This document shows positions 17,389 to 26,850 of a stretch of DNA of 64,000 bases, one piece after another. Numbering within the stretch: the first letter of the stretch is position 1; each line of letters opens with the position of its first letter. Location of the stretch: assembly GCF_900120155.1 (NCBI RefSeq), contig NZ_LT635548.1, forward strand, positions 284,602 to 348,601, read 5' to 3'. The DNA comes from Clostridium sp. Marseille-P3244. Its GTDB lineage: Bacteria; Bacillota; Clostridia; Lachnospirales; Lachnospiraceae. The position numbers and the translations under genes were made by a program. The notes beneath the pieces are model-generated. The model had not been told where the DNA came from, searched no databases, and saw only the letters and a program-made list of their open reading frames with translations.

Positions 17389-19254
17389 TTATACTCCATG
17401 TTCCGGATATTTCATCATCCAGAAAGAATTTAAAATATTGATCAGCATGACCACCATATCCGCGATAATGGCGTTCTGCATTGTCACAAATCCAAAGAAG
17501 GCCATCACGATCAGAAGTACTTTCATGCCGATGGCAAAAATCATGTTCTGCCGCACAGACCGCAAAGTCGCACGGGCAATGCGGATCGCGTTGATGATCC
17601 GGGACGGCTCATCCTCCATCAGGATGATGTCGGCCGCCTCCAGGGCAGCATCTGCCCCCAGCCCGCCCATAGCGATACCGATATCCGCAAGAGCCAGCAC
17701 AGGAGCGTCATTGATCCCGTCACCCACAAATGCGAGTTTTTCTCCCTCCATCTGGTTCTCACGGAACTCTTCCAGCAGAGCCACTTTATCTTCCGGCATC
17801 AGCTCTGCGTACACGCTCTCGATCCTCAGCTTTCCTGCCACTGCCTCCGCCGCTTCTTCATTATCTCCTGTCAGCATGACTGTAGACAGATCTCTTCGGT
17901 GCATCCAGGAGATCAGTCTTCCCGCGTCTTCCCGTATTACATCTGAGATCAGGATATAGCCCGCGTATTCGCCGTCCACAGCTACATGCACCGCGGTCCC
18001 CGCCTCTGATGCAGGCTGATAGAAAATTCCCTGCCGGTTCATCAGTCTTGTATTTCCTACATATACTTCCCGGCCGTCTACATATGCGCGCACTCCATAG
18101 CCTGGCTGTTCTTCTATTCCTTCCACTCTGGATTTCTCCGGCTTTCGCCCGTAAGCCTCCTGCAAAGACAGGGCAATCGGATGCGTGGAATAAGACTCTG
18201 CAAGAGCAGACAGCTCCAGAAGTCTTATTTCTTCCATTCCCCGCGGCACGATCTTTCTCACATGGAATACACCTTCTGTGAGAGTCCCTGTTTTGTCAAA
18301 TACAAAGGTGTCCACCTGTGTCAGCTCTTCCAGAAACGCGCTGCCCTTAATGAGGACTCCCTGCTTTGAGGCCGCTCCGATCCCGCCTAAAAACGCCATC
18401 GGAATTGACACCATCAGACCACATGGGCATGCGGCCACAAGAATGATCAGCCCTCTGTAGATCCACTCTGCTTTTGCCTCCACGAATATCATAGGCGGAA
18501 GGATGACAGTAAGCAGCGCGATCAATATCACCAGCGGAGTGTAATACCGGGTAAACTTGTCCGCAAAATGAACGCTGTCCGACTTTTTCTCATTTGCCTC
18601 CTCCACGAGCCGCATGATCCTGGCCGCGGTTGAGTCCTGATACAGTCTGATGACTCTGGCCTCCAGCACGCCATTCAGATTAATGCTGCCACTGTACAGC
18701 CGGTCACCGGTCCTGACTGCCTTGGGTTCCGACTCCCCGGTCAAAGCCTTCATATCCACCGTGCCCGTCCCCGCGGTCACCACAGCGTCAACCGGGATTT
18801 TCTCTCCGGGGCGAAGTACGATCACCTGTTTCAGCTGAAGTTCCTGAGGTGGTACGATCTTCTCTGTATTTCCCACTTTCAGATTGGCATATTCCGGCCG
18901 GATATCGATGAATTTTGCAATAGATTTCTTCGTCCTGCTCAGGGACAGCTGTTCTATCAGCTTTCCTACCTGATAGAACAGCATCGCTGCCACAGCTTCT
19001 TTATGCTTTCCTACAAAAAAGGCACCCGCAGTGGCTATGATCATCAACAGATTCTCGTCAAGAAACCTGCCCTTGAGGATCTTTTTCACCTGTTCCCAGT
19101 ATGTAGTAAATGAAAGAGCCGCGTATGCCAGAAAAAACAGCACTGTCTCCACTGTTCCGGCCACATTTCCATAAGATGTAACGGCCCATGCGATGATATA
19201 GAGCAGAACCCCTGCTCCGATCTCTATCTCCTTTTTCCTCGCCTCTGCTGTCAT
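17389..19254 (-). CDS. Heavy-metal P1B-type ATPase
   Basis: A 621-residue P1B pump, probably exporting Zn2+/Cd2+-class ions. Visible: eight-helix layout, phosphatase loop LTGESEPK, metal-site CPC in ACPCGLMVSIP, phosphorylation motif FDKTGTLTEG, HP locus STHPIALSL, hinge GDGINDAPVLALADIGIAMG. No N-terminal HMA metal-binding domain is encoded. I start at ATG 19254, which has GAAGGAA upstream; a GTG frame to 19404 overlaps a clear promoter and has no ribosome site. First gene of an operon with a TPR lipoprotein and hflX. Confidence 0.9.
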   Translation of the reverse strand: MTAEARKKEIEIGAGVLLYIIAWAVTSYGNVAGTVETVLFFLAYAALSFTTYWEQVKKILKGRFLDENLLMIIATAGAFFVGKHKEAVAAMLFYQVGKLIEQLSLSRTKKSIAKFIDIRPEYANLKVGNTEKIVPPQELQLKQVIVLRPGEKIPVDAVVTAGTGTVDMKALTGESEPKAVRTGDRLYSGSINLNGVLEARVIRLYQDSTAARIMRLVEEANEKKSDSVHFADKFTRYYTPLVILIALLTVILPPMIFVEAKAEWIYRGLIILVAACPCGLMVSIPMAFLGGIGAASKQGVLIKGSAFLEELTQVDTFVFDKTGTLTEGVFHVRKIVPRGMEEIRLLELSALAESYSTHPIALSLQEAYGRKPEKSRVEGIEEQPGYGVRAYVDGREVYVGNTRLMNRQGIFYQPASEAGTAVHVAVDGEYAGYILISDVIREDAGRLISWMHRRDLSTVMLTGDNEEAAEAVAGKLRIESVYAELMPEDKVALLEEFRENQMEGEKLAFVGDGINDAPVLALADIGIAMGGLGADAALEAADIILMEDEPSRIINAIRIARATLRSVRQNMIFAIGMKVLLIVMAFFGFVTMQNAIIADMVVMLINILNSFWMMKYPEHGV

Positions 19255-19307
19255 TTTTTGTTCCTTCAGCTTTCCTTTTTCTCCCTCTCGATCAGAAATA
19301 CCTGATA

Positions 19308-19382
19308 CTGCCGGCACCGGCAGTGCCGGGCATCCGTTTCTCATCTCATATACAGTATAGCGAAAAGAATCTGAAGCATCAA
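19308..19382 (-). promoter_or_regulatory. P-type ATPase promoter and GC leader hairpin
   Basis: Minus strand TTGATG (19377-19382), 17-base spacer, TATACT (19354-19359). About 20 nt into the transcript, CTGCCGG/CCGGCAG (19308-19323) and CCGGCAC/GTGCCGG (19311-19329) form mutually exclusive hairpins. No T-run follows either, so termination is not indicated. Confidence 0.55.
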
Positions 19383-19431
19383 TATCTTTTGCTGTTTCCC
19401 TCACAATATTAAGGAAAAATTATGAACTGTC

Positions 19432-20178
19432 TCATTCCATGATCCTTACTTGGATCTGCTCCATGATCCTGCCGATAGGCGCTGCGACAGAAAGCTCCGC
19501 CTGTACTGTTTTGGCAGTTTCTGATTTATTGATCACCACCAGATGCCTGCCGCGGAAATAATCGATAAATCCCGCCGCCGGATAAACCACCAGGGAGGTC
19601 CCTCCGATGATCAGCGTGTCTGCCCTGCCGATCGCCTGAACCGCTCCCTGAATTGTCTCCGGATCCAATCCCTCCTCGTAGAGCACCACGTCCGGCTTGA
19701 TCAGTCCGCCACACGTGCATCGGGGAACACCGGCAGATTCTTTGACATACCGGGCATCATAAAATTTTCCGCATTTCATACAGTAATTCCTGTGAATACT
19801 GCCGTGAAGCTCATAGACCTTTCTGCTTCCCGCCGCCTGATGAAGCCCGTCAATGTTCTGGGTCACCACCGCGGTCAGTTTTCCGGCTTTCTCCAGTTCG
19901 GCCAGTTTTCTGTGGGCCGGATTGGGTTTTGCGTCAAGCATCATCATCTTCTCTTTATAAAACTTATAAAATTCTTCCGGATACTGTATGAAAAAACTGT
20001 GGCTGACAATCTGTTCCGGAGAATATTTATAAGCCTGATGATAAATGCCGTCGGCGCTCCTGAAATCCGGAATGCCGCTCTCTGTAGAAACTCCTGCCCC
20101 GCCGAAAAAAACAATCCTGTCACTGTCATCAATGATCCGCTGTAACTGTTCCGTTTCTCTTTCAAACATAAGATTCAC
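19432..20178 (-). CDS. cobB: NAD-dependent protein deacylase (sirtuin)
   Basis: A 248-residue Sir2 enzyme that removes acyl groups from lysines using NAD. Visible: GGAGVSTESGIPDFRS cofactor loop, TQNIDGLH, catalytic His in ELHGSI, four zinc ligands as CMKC and CTCG, IIGGTSLVVYPA, and VVINKSET. Normal length. It follows the HD phosphohydrolase by 25 bp on the same strand. The class (deacetylase versus long-chain deacylase) is not settled from sequence. Confidence 0.95.
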   Translation of the reverse strand: MNLMFERETEQLQRIIDDSDRIVFFGGAGVSTESGIPDFRSADGIYHQAYKYSPEQIVSHSFFIQYPEEFYKFYKEKMMMLDAKPNPAHRKLAELEKAGKLTAVVTQNIDGLHQAAGSRKVYELHGSIHRNYCMKCGKFYDARYVKESAGVPRCTCGGLIKPDVVLYEEGLDPETIQGAVQAIGRADTLIIGGTSLVVYPAAGFIDYFRGRHLVVINKSETAKTVQAELSVAAPIGRIMEQIQVRIME

Positions 20179-20203
20179 CTCTGTCTTTCTGTTCGCAGGT
20201 TTC

Positions 20204-20833
20204 TCAGTCTGCCCGCAGATGACCTTTCTCTACATGCTTTTCCATGATCTCCAGCATCTTCTCCCACACAATCTGTGAGGTTTCCGGAATACGTTTATTC
20301 CGCCCGCATACCTGAGATCTGCGCACCCCATGTTCCTCCCAGCTTTTCCCGTCTGAAGCGTCATTCAAAAGAAGCGGCTGGAAATTATCCAGCAGATGAG
20401 CAAATTTTGCGTCCGGAGTCTGATACTCCTCAAATTCGTCCCAGAGCTCACGGAACCGGCTCTCCTGGTCCTGCGGAAGGATACCGAAAATACGCTCCGC
20501 GGCCTTTACTTCCCGCTCCCGTTTCGTAGCCGCTCCCGCTGTATCGTAAGCGTAAGTATCTCCGGCGTCGATCTCCACAAGGTCATGGATCAGCACCATG
20601 ATCATTACCTTCTCCAGATCCACTTCTTCCTCCATATGCTCTTTCAGAAGTACCGCCGCCAGAGCCAGATGCCAGGAATGTTCCGCGTCATTTTCCTTCC
20701 GTCTGCCATCCGCCAGATACGACTGCCGGAAAATATTCTTTACTTTGTCCACTTCAATGAGAAACCGGATCTGCTGTTCAAACCGTACTCTCTGCGTTTC
20801 TTTTTTTTCTTCCGTGATATTTTCTTCCATCAC
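20204..20833 (-). CDS. HD-domain phosphohydrolase (YfbR-like)
   Basis: A 209-residue HD-family metal phosphohydrolase: ENDAEHSWHLAL (His-Ser-Trp-His pattern as in YfbR-type 5'-nucleotidases and HDDC2 proteins), LIHDLVEIDAGD with the HD pair, and LLDNFQPLL. It is likely to dephosphorylate deoxynucleoside monophosphates or similar. It is the first gene of a pair with the sirtuin, and AAAGGATGATG precedes the start. Confidence 0.85.
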   Translation of the reverse strand: MMEENITEEKKETQRVRFEQQIRFLIEVDKVKNIFRQSYLADGRRKENDAEHSWHLALAAVLLKEHMEEEVDLEKVMIMVLIHDLVEIDAGDTYAYDTAGAATKREREVKAAERIFGILPQDQESRFRELWDEFEEYQTPDAKFAHLLDNFQPLLLNDASDGKSWEEHGVRRSQVCGRNKRIPETSQIVWEKMLEIMEKHVEKGHLRAD

Positions 20834-20937
20834 ACATCATCCTTTCCTGTCTGAGGCTGTCATTTTCTATTTTCTATTGTAGCACAGATCCTCTGACGCG
20901 TGCGCAGATTCCATATAATCCTGCCATGTTCAAAGTA

Positions 20938-20976
20938 AAAAAGCCCTCTGTCCGGAAAACCTTTCCGTACAGAGGG
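20938..20976 (-). terminator. Terminator of Lys/Ala-rich protein gene
   Basis: Stem CCCTCTGT/ACAGAGGG (20944-20976) with an inner CGGAAA/TTTCCG; minus-strand continuation CTTTTTTAC. It lies 12 bp after the stop of the gene at 20988. Confidence 0.85.
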
Positions 20977-20987
20977 TCTTTTCGATT

Positions 20988-21491
20988 TTACAGATCAACC
21001 TTGCCAGTTGTGTCACCGTTTACCACATAGTAAGCAGCTGACTCTTCCGGTTTCAGATAAATCTTGACATCTTTCATGTCACCGACTTTGTTCTTCAGCA
21101 CTTTTGTCCAGATTTCCTTTACTTTCTGAAGGATTTCTTTCTCTGTGTACTCCTTGCCCGCAAACTGCAGGAACATCTCCGTCTTCAGCTCTGCTTTCTT
21201 CGCAGCTGTCTTTCTGGCCGCCGGCTTCTTCGCTGCCGGCTTTTTGGCAGCTGTCTTCTTCGCTGCCGGCGCTTTCTTCTCTTCTGCTGTCTTCTCTGCT
21301 GGTGTATCTACTAAAACTGCCGCTTTTGTCTCAAGCTTCTTCGTTGTGTCCTTCTTTGTTTCAATCGCTTTCGCCGCCTCTGCCTTAACAGTCTTCTCCG
21401 GTGCTTTTACCGGCTCAGCCTTAACGGCTTTGGCTGTCTCTTTCTTCGCAGCTGCCGCTTTTGTTGTTGCATTTGTTTTCTTTACTGCCAT
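20988..21491 (-). CDS. Histone H1-like Lys/Ala-rich protein (DUF6465-like)
   Basis: A 167-residue protein in two parts. Residues 1-100 are low-complexity Ala/Lys/Pro/Thr with AAKKPAAKKPAARKTAAKK-type repeats, closely resembling the C-terminal tail of histone H1 and bacterial Hc1-like proteins. Residues 102-167 form a compact domain (EMFLQFAGKEYTEKEILQKV, then DVKIYLKPEESAAYYVVNG) of a type widespread in Lachnospiraceae. The tail suggests nucleic-acid binding; the small domain's role is unknown. Monocistronic with its own terminator. Confidence 0.8.
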   Translation of the reverse strand: MAVKKTNATTKAAAAKKETAKAVKAEPVKAPEKTVKAEAAKAIETKKDTTKKLETKAAVLVDTPAEKTAEEKKAPAAKKTAAKKPAAKKPAARKTAAKKAELKTEMFLQFAGKEYTEKEILQKVKEIWTKVLKNKVGDMKDVKIYLKPEESAAYYVVNGDTTGKVDL

Positions 21492-21664
21492 ACTTGTTCC
21501 CTCCTAAATATTACACACAAGTATTTCCGGCCCGGCATTCGTATGCTGCCGGTGCCCTTTCATATTCATCCCTCGAAGTTCCATAGGGATTGTACTCCAT
21601 TTTTTAAAAAAGGTCAAATTTTTTTAACTGTCGCCGTCAGACTGATCATCTTCCTTCGCTGATT

Positions 21665-22123
21665 TTATTTTTTTAATTTCTGTTCCGGGCAATATCCTCT
21701 GAAAAATTCGGACAGCCCGTTCAGAGTCTTGACCAGGATCGGGATCTCCTCTTCGCTGAGACTGGCAAGCACCGCTTCGGTCATCTGGCGGTGGTATTCT
21801 CGATGATGCTCATATGCCCTGACTCCTTTTTCTGTCAGTTTCAGAAAAATGACCCTCCTGTCCTCCTCACTTCTATGCCTGGTTACATACTTTTTGTTTA
21901 CCAGTGCGTTTATAGCCGTGGTCAGGGAGCCCGCTGTGATCCCCATCCGCTTTGCCACCGCGGACATTGTATTTTCCCCGGTCAGGCCGACTGCCTCGAT
22001 GATATGCATATCATTGTTCGTGATATCTCTGAATTCCTCTGTGATGATCGCCTCTTCTTCCAGTTTCCAGATCTCGTTGAACAAATTCACGAGAATATCA
22101 TTGATGGTCTCATATGGGCTCAT
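21665..22123 (-). CDS. MarR family regulator, FabT candidate
   Basis: A 152-residue winged-helix MarR protein: NTMSAVAKRMGITAGSLTTAINALVNKKYVTR recognition region and HRSEEDRRVIFLKLTEKG wing. I start at ATG 22123 with AAAGGAG upstream; the longer frame overlaps the preceding gene. It is the last gene of the fatty-acid operon, 17 bp after the fabK-like gene. In streptococci and related bacteria a MarR protein in this locus (FabT) represses the operon with acyl-ACP as corepressor, and a FabT-like palindrome sits on the operon promoter at 32618-32630. The FabT assignment is inference from that pairing. Confidence 0.85.
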   Translation of the reverse strand: MSPYETINDILVNLFNEIWKLEEEAIITEEFRDITNNDMHIIEAVGLTGENTMSAVAKRMGITAGSLTTAINALVNKKYVTRHRSEEDRRVIFLKLTEKGVRAYEHHREYHRQMTEAVLASLSEEEIPILVKTLNGLSEFFRGYCPEQKLKK

Positions 22124-22140
22124 CCGATGTCTCCTTTCTG

Positions 22141-23193
22141 TCAGGCGAACAGCGCCTGCACAACTTCTCTGACTGTCTCGATCCGCTCCGCCTTCCATGC
22201 TTTCGCGCCGCAGAAGAGGAGCCCTTTCTCTATATTTCCCCTGACCGCTTCGATCAGGCTGTCTGTGATACAGTATGGTATTTCTGACGGAGAACATTTC
22301 GCAAGACATCTGTGGCACGGGCTGTGGGGGATCCTGCCGCCTTCCATCACCGTCTCCATCAAAGGATTCATGATCGCGCGCCCCGGCATCCCTACCGGAC
22401 TTTTTACGATCCTGATATCCTCCTGTGACGCCTGGATATATGCCTCTTTATACCGGATATCCGCATCACATTCTTCCGTGGTGACAAACCGTGTCGCGAC
22501 CTGGACACCATCGGCACCCAAAGCCATGACTTTCCTTACATCTCTGCTGTCGTAGATGCCGCCTGCCACCACTACAGGGATCTCTTTGCCGTATTTCTCC
22601 GCATAAGTCCTGACGGCCCGGATGATCTTCATGATCTCCAGGTCATAGCTTTCTTCCGTATAAGCAGAAAGTTCTTCCACCTTAAAGCCGAGATGTCCTC
22701 CCGCCTCCGGGCCTTCTATCACCACCAGATCTGCCGTCCTTTTGTACTTTCTGTCCCAGTACTTCAGAATGACATTCGCGGATTTCTCAGTGGAAACAAT
22801 AGGTGCAATCTTTGTATCGCTTCCTTCGGTCAGAGCAGGAAGATCCGTAGGCAGTCCGGCTCCTGAAATGATAAGATCCGCTCCCGCCTTCACGGCAGCT
22901 TTCACATGCGCGGCATGTTCTTTTAATGCTGTCATTATATTATAACCGATAATTCCTTCAGAAGAAATCTCTCTTGCCTTTTTCATTTCATCTGCGATGG
23001 CCCTTATATTTGCCGCGGCCGGATCCTGGTCAAAATCCTTTTCCCTGTAACCGATCTGAGCGGTAGATATAATCCCCACACCGCCTTCTTTTGCCACTGT
23101 TCCCGCAAGGCGGCCCAGACTCACACCGACTCCCATACCGCCCTGGATAACAGGAAATCTGGTGAGTTTTTCGCCTATTTTCAGATTTTTCAT
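22141..23193 (-). CDS. FabK/nitronate monooxygenase family flavoprotein
   Basis: A 350-residue FMN-dependent TIM-barrel enzyme of the nitronate monooxygenase/FabK superfamily: N-terminal FPVIQGGMGVGVS, ISGAGLPTDLPAL, VIEGPEAGGHLG, VVAGGIYDSRDV, GADGVQVATRFV. A C-terminal cysteine cluster (SPCHRCLAKC, then PYC) is absent from the operon's other FabK (30326-31264). It may be a second enoyl-ACP reductase, a nitronate oxidase, or an enzyme for unusual acyl chains. It lies between accDA and the marR gene in the fab operon. Confidence 0.85.
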   Translation of the reverse strand: MKNLKIGEKLTRFPVIQGGMGVGVSLGRLAGTVAKEGGVGIISTAQIGYREKDFDQDPAAANIRAIADEMKKAREISSEGIIGYNIMTALKEHAAHVKAAVKAGADLIISGAGLPTDLPALTEGSDTKIAPIVSTEKSANVILKYWDRKYKRTADLVVIEGPEAGGHLGFKVEELSAYTEESYDLEIMKIIRAVRTYAEKYGKEIPVVVAGGIYDSRDVRKVMALGADGVQVATRFVTTEECDADIRYKEAYIQASQEDIRIVKSPVGMPGRAIMNPLMETVMEGGRIPHSPCHRCLAKCSPSEIPYCITDSLIEAVRGNIEKGLLFCGAKAWKAERIETVREVVQALFA

Positions 23194-23229
23194 ACCTCTC
23201 CTTACTCTGTGACGGCTGACAGATCCGTA

Positions 23230-24954
23230 TCACATCCTGCGAAATCTGCGGTACCGTTTCTCTGTCAGTTCCCTACCGTCAAGCTTTGAATACTTCTCTA
23301 TAAATTCTGTGATCCCCTGGTCTATATCAGCGCAGACTGAATCCATATTTGTATCGCTGAAATCCTCCGGCTCCGGAATGACCCGCTCAATGACCCCCAG
23401 GCCTTTCAGATCCTCTGCTGTCAGCTTCATCACTTCCGCTGCCTCGCTTGCCCGCTTGCTGTCCTTCCAGAGGATACTGGCGAAGCCCTCCGGAGACAGG
23501 ACCGAATAGACGGCATTCTCCAGCATCCACACTTCATCTGCCACTGCCATGGCCAGCGCGCCGCCGCTGCCGCCTTCGCCTATCACCACGGAAAGTACCG
23601 GAACTTTTAAAGTCGACATTTCAAACAGGTTCCGGGCGATGGCTTCCCCCTGCCCCCGCTCTTCTGCCTCTAGTCCGCAGAACGCCCCGGGCGTATCCAC
23701 AAAGCAGATGACAGGGCGTCCGAATTTTTCCGCCTGCTTCATCAGCCGAAGAGCCTTCCTGTAACCGTCCGGTGAAGGCATGGAAAAATTCCGGTCCAAA
23801 TTTTCCCTGGTCGTCTTTCCTTTCGCCTGGGCGATCACAGTGACCGGTCTGCCGTGGAAATATGCGATACCGCCCACAATGGCATGATCGTCTTTAAAAT
23901 ATCGGTCTCCATGGAATTCCATAAAATCTGTAAACAAAGCATGGATGTAGTCTGTCCCCACAGGACGGTCCTTCTTCCTGGACATCTGCACCCGTTCCCA
24001 TGCGCTCACTGCAGATGTCCCACTGTCTCGGTCTCCCCCTTTCCGGTACTGTTCCTGCTTTGGCTGCTCTTTCTGAGCAGCTTTGATTTCAGAGATGTCT
24101 GCATGTTCCCCGTGCATACGGAGGATCTGCGCCAGCACGCTCTTCAGTTCCTGGCGTTCCACGATGCGGTCCACGAAACCATGCTCCAGCAGAAATTCTG
24201 AACGCTGGAATCCTTTCGGCAGCTTCTGTCCGATGGTCTGTTCGATCACCCGGGGCCCTGCAAATCCGATCAGCGCTTTAGGCTCTGCCAGGATGATATC
24301 CCCCAGCATGGCAAAGCTGGCTGTCACTCCACCTGTCGTCGGATCTGTCAGCACAGAGATATAGAGCTGTCCCGCATCGCTGTGACGCTTCAGCGCAGCC
24401 GACGTCTTGGCCATCTGCATCAGGGAAATGATCCCCTCCTGCATCCTTGCTCCGCCGGAACAGGTAAAGAGAATCACCGGAAGCTTCTCCGAGGTGGCCC
24501 GCTCCACTGCTCTGGCAATCTTCTCTCCCACGATCTGTCCCATACTGGCCATCAGGAATCTTCCATCGCAGACCCCGATCACAGCGGGGTTGCCGTCAAT
24601 GGAGATCTTTCCTGTCACGACAGCCTCATTCAGATGCGTATGTTCTTTCAGGCGGTCGATCTTCTCCTGATACCCCTTAAATTCCAGAGGATTGACAAAC
24701 TCCATCTCCCGATCCCACTCTTCAAAGGAACCTTCGTCCGCCAGCATTTCGATCCGTCTGTACGCATGAATACGGAAGTACCCGTTACACTTCGGACAGA
24801 TATAGTAGCCATTTTTTACATCCTCCGCTATAATGGCCGCGCCGCATTTGTTGCACTTGCGCAGAAGTCCCGTCGGCACCGAAGGTCTCTCATTCCCCAG
24901 AGAGATATAATGGGTCCTTTTATTTGTCTTTTTAAACATATCTTTCAGCTTCAT
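23230..24954 (-). CDS. accDA: Fused acetyl-CoA carboxyltransferase beta-alpha
   Basis: A 574-residue fusion of AccD (about residues 1-285) and AccA (about 320-574), the two carboxyltransferase subunits that transfer CO2 from biotin to acetyl-CoA. The AccD part has the zinc finger CNKCGAAI...[16 protein letters not shown] and [14 protein letters not shown]. The AccA part has [33 protein letters not shown] and [13 protein letters not shown]. The joining segment ([17 protein letters not shown]) is a flexible linker; no stop or frameshift is visible. The fusion fixes 1:1 stoichiometry. It is preceded by a 48-bp palindrome separating it from accC. Confidence 0.95.
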   Translation of the reverse strand: MKLKDMFKKTNKRTHYISLGNERPSVPTGLLRKCNKCGAAIIAEDVKNGYYICPKCNGYFRIHAYRRIEMLADEGSFEEWDREMEFVNPLEFKGYQEKIDRLKEHTHLNEAVVTGKISIDGNPAVIGVCDGRFLMASMGQIVGEKIARAVERATSEKLPVILFTCSGGARMQEGIISLMQMAKTSAALKRHSDAGQLYISVLTDPTTGGVTASFAMLGDIILAEPKALIGFAGPRVIEQTIGQKLPKGFQRSEFLLEHGFVDRIVERQELKSVLAQILRMHGEHADISEIKAAQKEQPKQEQYRKGGDRDSGTSAVSAWERVQMSRKKDRPVGTDYIHALFTDFMEFHGDRYFKDDHAIVGGIAYFHGRPVTVIAQAKGKTTRENLDRNFSMPSPDGYRKALRLMKQAEKFGRPVICFVDTPGAFCGLEAEERGQGEAIARNLFEMSTLKVPVLSVVIGEGGSGGALAMAVADEVWMLENAVYSVLSPEGFASILWKDSKRASEAAEVMKLTAEDLKGLGVIERVIPEPEDFSDTNMDSVCADIDQGITEFIEKYSKLDGRELTEKRYRRFRRM

Positions 24955-24968
24955 TCCGGTTACCTCCT

Positions 24969-25016
24969 GTCAAGAGGGGCCTGACCCCTTTTAAAAGGGG
25001 TCAGGCCCCTCTTGAC
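24969..25016. repeat. 48-bp perfect palindrome between accC and accDA
   Basis: The left arm 24969-24992 opens GTCAAGAGGGGCCTGACCCC and ends TTTT; the right arm 24993-25016 is its exact reverse complement. In RNA it would be a 24-bp hairpin without a real loop, flanked by the accC stop and accDA ribosome site. It resembles dispersed REP-like elements with GGGGTCAGGCCCC cores and may act as a stability element or partial attenuator inside the operon. Confidence 0.9.
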
Positions 25017-25033
25017 GCCGTTTTCTGACAATT

Positions 25034-26368
25034 TTACAATTTTTCTATAAATTCTATGTCAATATCACCTTTTACAAAATCCGGATGGTCCAGTATATCA
25101 TAGAGATAGTCCACGTTTGTATCGATCCCCTCTATGATCACTTCCCCCAGCGCGCTGCGCATCTTCCGGATTGCCTCGCTCCGGTTCTTGGCGTGTACGA
25201 TCAGTTTTGCCAGCATGGAGTCGTAATAAGGCGGCACCGTGTATCCGCTGTAAATGGCGGAGTCGATACGCACACCTTTTCCTCCCGGGAGATACATGTC
25301 TGTAATGGTTCCGGGCGATGGCCGGAAGTTCTTTTCCGGATTCTCGGCATTGATCCGGCACTCAATAGCATGACCGGTGATATGCACATCGTCCTGGCTG
25401 TAGCTGAGGGGCCGCCCGTCCGCGATGCGGATCTGCTCTTTGATCAGGTCGATCCCTGTCACCCACTCTGTCACCGGATGTTCTACCTGGATCCTGGTAT
25501 TCATTTCCATAAAGTAGAAATTCCCGTTCTTCTCCAGGAGAAACTCTATGGTGCCGGCGTTTGTATAATGGGCGGCTTTCGCTGCTTTTACCGCCGCTTC
25601 GCCCATCTTCTCACGAAGTTCGGGCGTAAGAGCAATGGACGGGGATTCCTCGATCATCTTCTGATGATTTCTCTGGATGGAGCAGTCCCGCTCTCCCAGA
25701 TGGATCACATTCCCATACCCGTCGGCCAGGATCTGAAACTCAATATGTCTGGGATGCTGGACGAAATGCTCGATATACATGGTAGGATCGCCGAACGCCA
25801 TCTGGGCTTCTTTCTGAGCCGTCCGGAAACTGTTCTCAAACTCCTCCGGCGTCTGGGCCACGCGCATTCCTTTTCCTCCGCCTCCAAGGGCCGCCTTCAC
25901 AATGACCGGATAGCCGATCTCTGCTGCCACTTCCGCACCGGCCTTTGCGTCATACACCGGCTCCCTGCTGCCCGGAATGACCGGGACTCCCGCATTGATC
26001 ATCGTATTCCTTGCCTCGGATTTATTCCCCAGGCTCTGGATCACTTCGGACTTAGGCCCGATAAAAGTAATATTACACTGCTCACACAGCTCCGCGAACC
26101 TGCTGTTCTCCGAGAGAAAACCGAATCCCGGATGGATGGCGTCCGCCCCGGAAGTCAGCGTGGCGCTGATTATGTTCTGCATGTTCAGATAACTTTCCGT
26201 GGATGCCGCCGGTCCGATGCAGACTGCCTCGTCCGCGAGCTGGGTATGGAGCGCTTCCCGATCCGCTTCCGAATATACGGCAACGGTCTCGATTCCCATC
26301 TCCCGGCACGCCCGGATGATCCGGACCGCGATCTCCCCTCTGTTTGCGATCAAAACTTTTTCAATCAT
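25034..26368 (-). CDS. accC: Acetyl-CoA carboxylase biotin carboxylase
   Basis: A 444-residue ATP-grasp enzyme that carboxylates biotin on AccB with bicarbonate and ATP. Visible: N-terminal KVLIANRGEIAVRIIRA, glycine loop GGGGKGMRVA, HIEFQILAD, and MNTRIQVEHPVTEW with active-site residues. Standard length. It follows fabZ by 7 bp and is separated from accDA by the palindrome. Confidence 0.97.
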   Translation of the reverse strand: MIEKVLIANRGEIAVRIIRACREMGIETVAVYSEADREALHTQLADEAVCIGPAASTESYLNMQNIISATLTSGADAIHPGFGFLSENSRFAELCEQCNITFIGPKSEVIQSLGNKSEARNTMINAGVPVIPGSREPVYDAKAGAEVAAEIGYPVIVKAALGGGGKGMRVAQTPEEFENSFRTAQKEAQMAFGDPTMYIEHFVQHPRHIEFQILADGYGNVIHLGERDCSIQRNHQKMIEESPSIALTPELREKMGEAAVKAAKAAHYTNAGTIEFLLEKNGNFYFMEMNTRIQVEHPVTEWVTGIDLIKEQIRIADGRPLSYSQDDVHITGHAIECRINAENPEKNFRPSPGTITDMYLPGGKGVRIDSAIYSGYTVPPYYDSMLAKLIVHAKNRSEAIRKMRSALGEVIIEGIDTNVDYLYDILDHPDFVKGDIDIEFIEKL

Positions 26369-26375
26369 TTCTGGA

Positions 26376-26807
26376 TTACTCTCCTACCATAAATGTCAGT
26401 TCTGCGGTAACGACTACCTTTCCGTCCACATAGGCTGTCGCCTGGCCGACTCCCACCGGCCCTTTGCTCTTGATGATCTTCGTCTCCAGCTTCAGGGTAT
26501 CCCCGGGGAGCACCATCCCTTTAAAACGGCATTTCTGCACCCCGCCGAAGAACGCGATCTTTCCCTGATTCTCCGGCATGCTCAGAATCGCCACCGCGCC
26601 TGTCTGTGCCAGCGCCTCAAGGATCAGCACTCCCGGCATCACCGCCTTCTGGGGAAAATGTCCTTTAAAGAAATCTTCCCGGTAGGTCACGGCCTTGTAT
26701 CCCACCGCATACTGTCCCGGCTCATAATCCTCGATCCTGTCGATCAGAAGAAACGGATGTCTGTGAGGAATGATTTCCTGGATCTGCTCAACATTTAAAC
26801 TTTTCAT
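26376..26807 (-). CDS. fabZ: 3-hydroxyacyl-ACP dehydratase
   Basis: A 143-residue hotdog-fold dehydratase, third step of each elongation cycle. Catalytic His in [12 protein letters not shown] and Glu in [15 protein letters not shown] are present, plus [21 protein letters not shown] 26807 ([10 protein letters not shown]) is used, with AAGGTG about 10 bases upstream; a GTG two codons earlier is possible. No fabA/fabM-like gene for unsaturated fatty acids is seen in the operon. Confidence 0.96.
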   Translation of the reverse strand: MKSLNVEQIQEIIPHRHPFLLIDRIEDYEPGQYAVGYKAVTYREDFFKGHFPQKAVMPGVLILEALAQTGAVAILSMPENQGKIAFFGGVQKCRFKGMVLPGDTLKLETKIIKSKGPVGVGQATAYVDGKVVVTAELTFMVGE

Positions 26808-26850
26808 GATCACTTACACCTTCCTGTTCTTTGATTCCCGTATATGCGGA

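Noticed and set aside
19255..19404. 50-residue N-terminal extension of the P-type ATPase
   Set aside because: The GTG start lacks a ribosome site, no HMA motif is encoded, and a good promoter lies inside the stretch.
22124..22318. 65-residue N-terminal extension of the FabT-like MarR
   Set aside because: It overlaps the fabK-like coding end and lacks homology; ATG 22123 has a strong ribosome site.
25085..26392. 435-codon plus-strand ORF
   Set aside because: Lies antisense to accC, has no family resemblance and arises from the high-GC third positions of the real gene.
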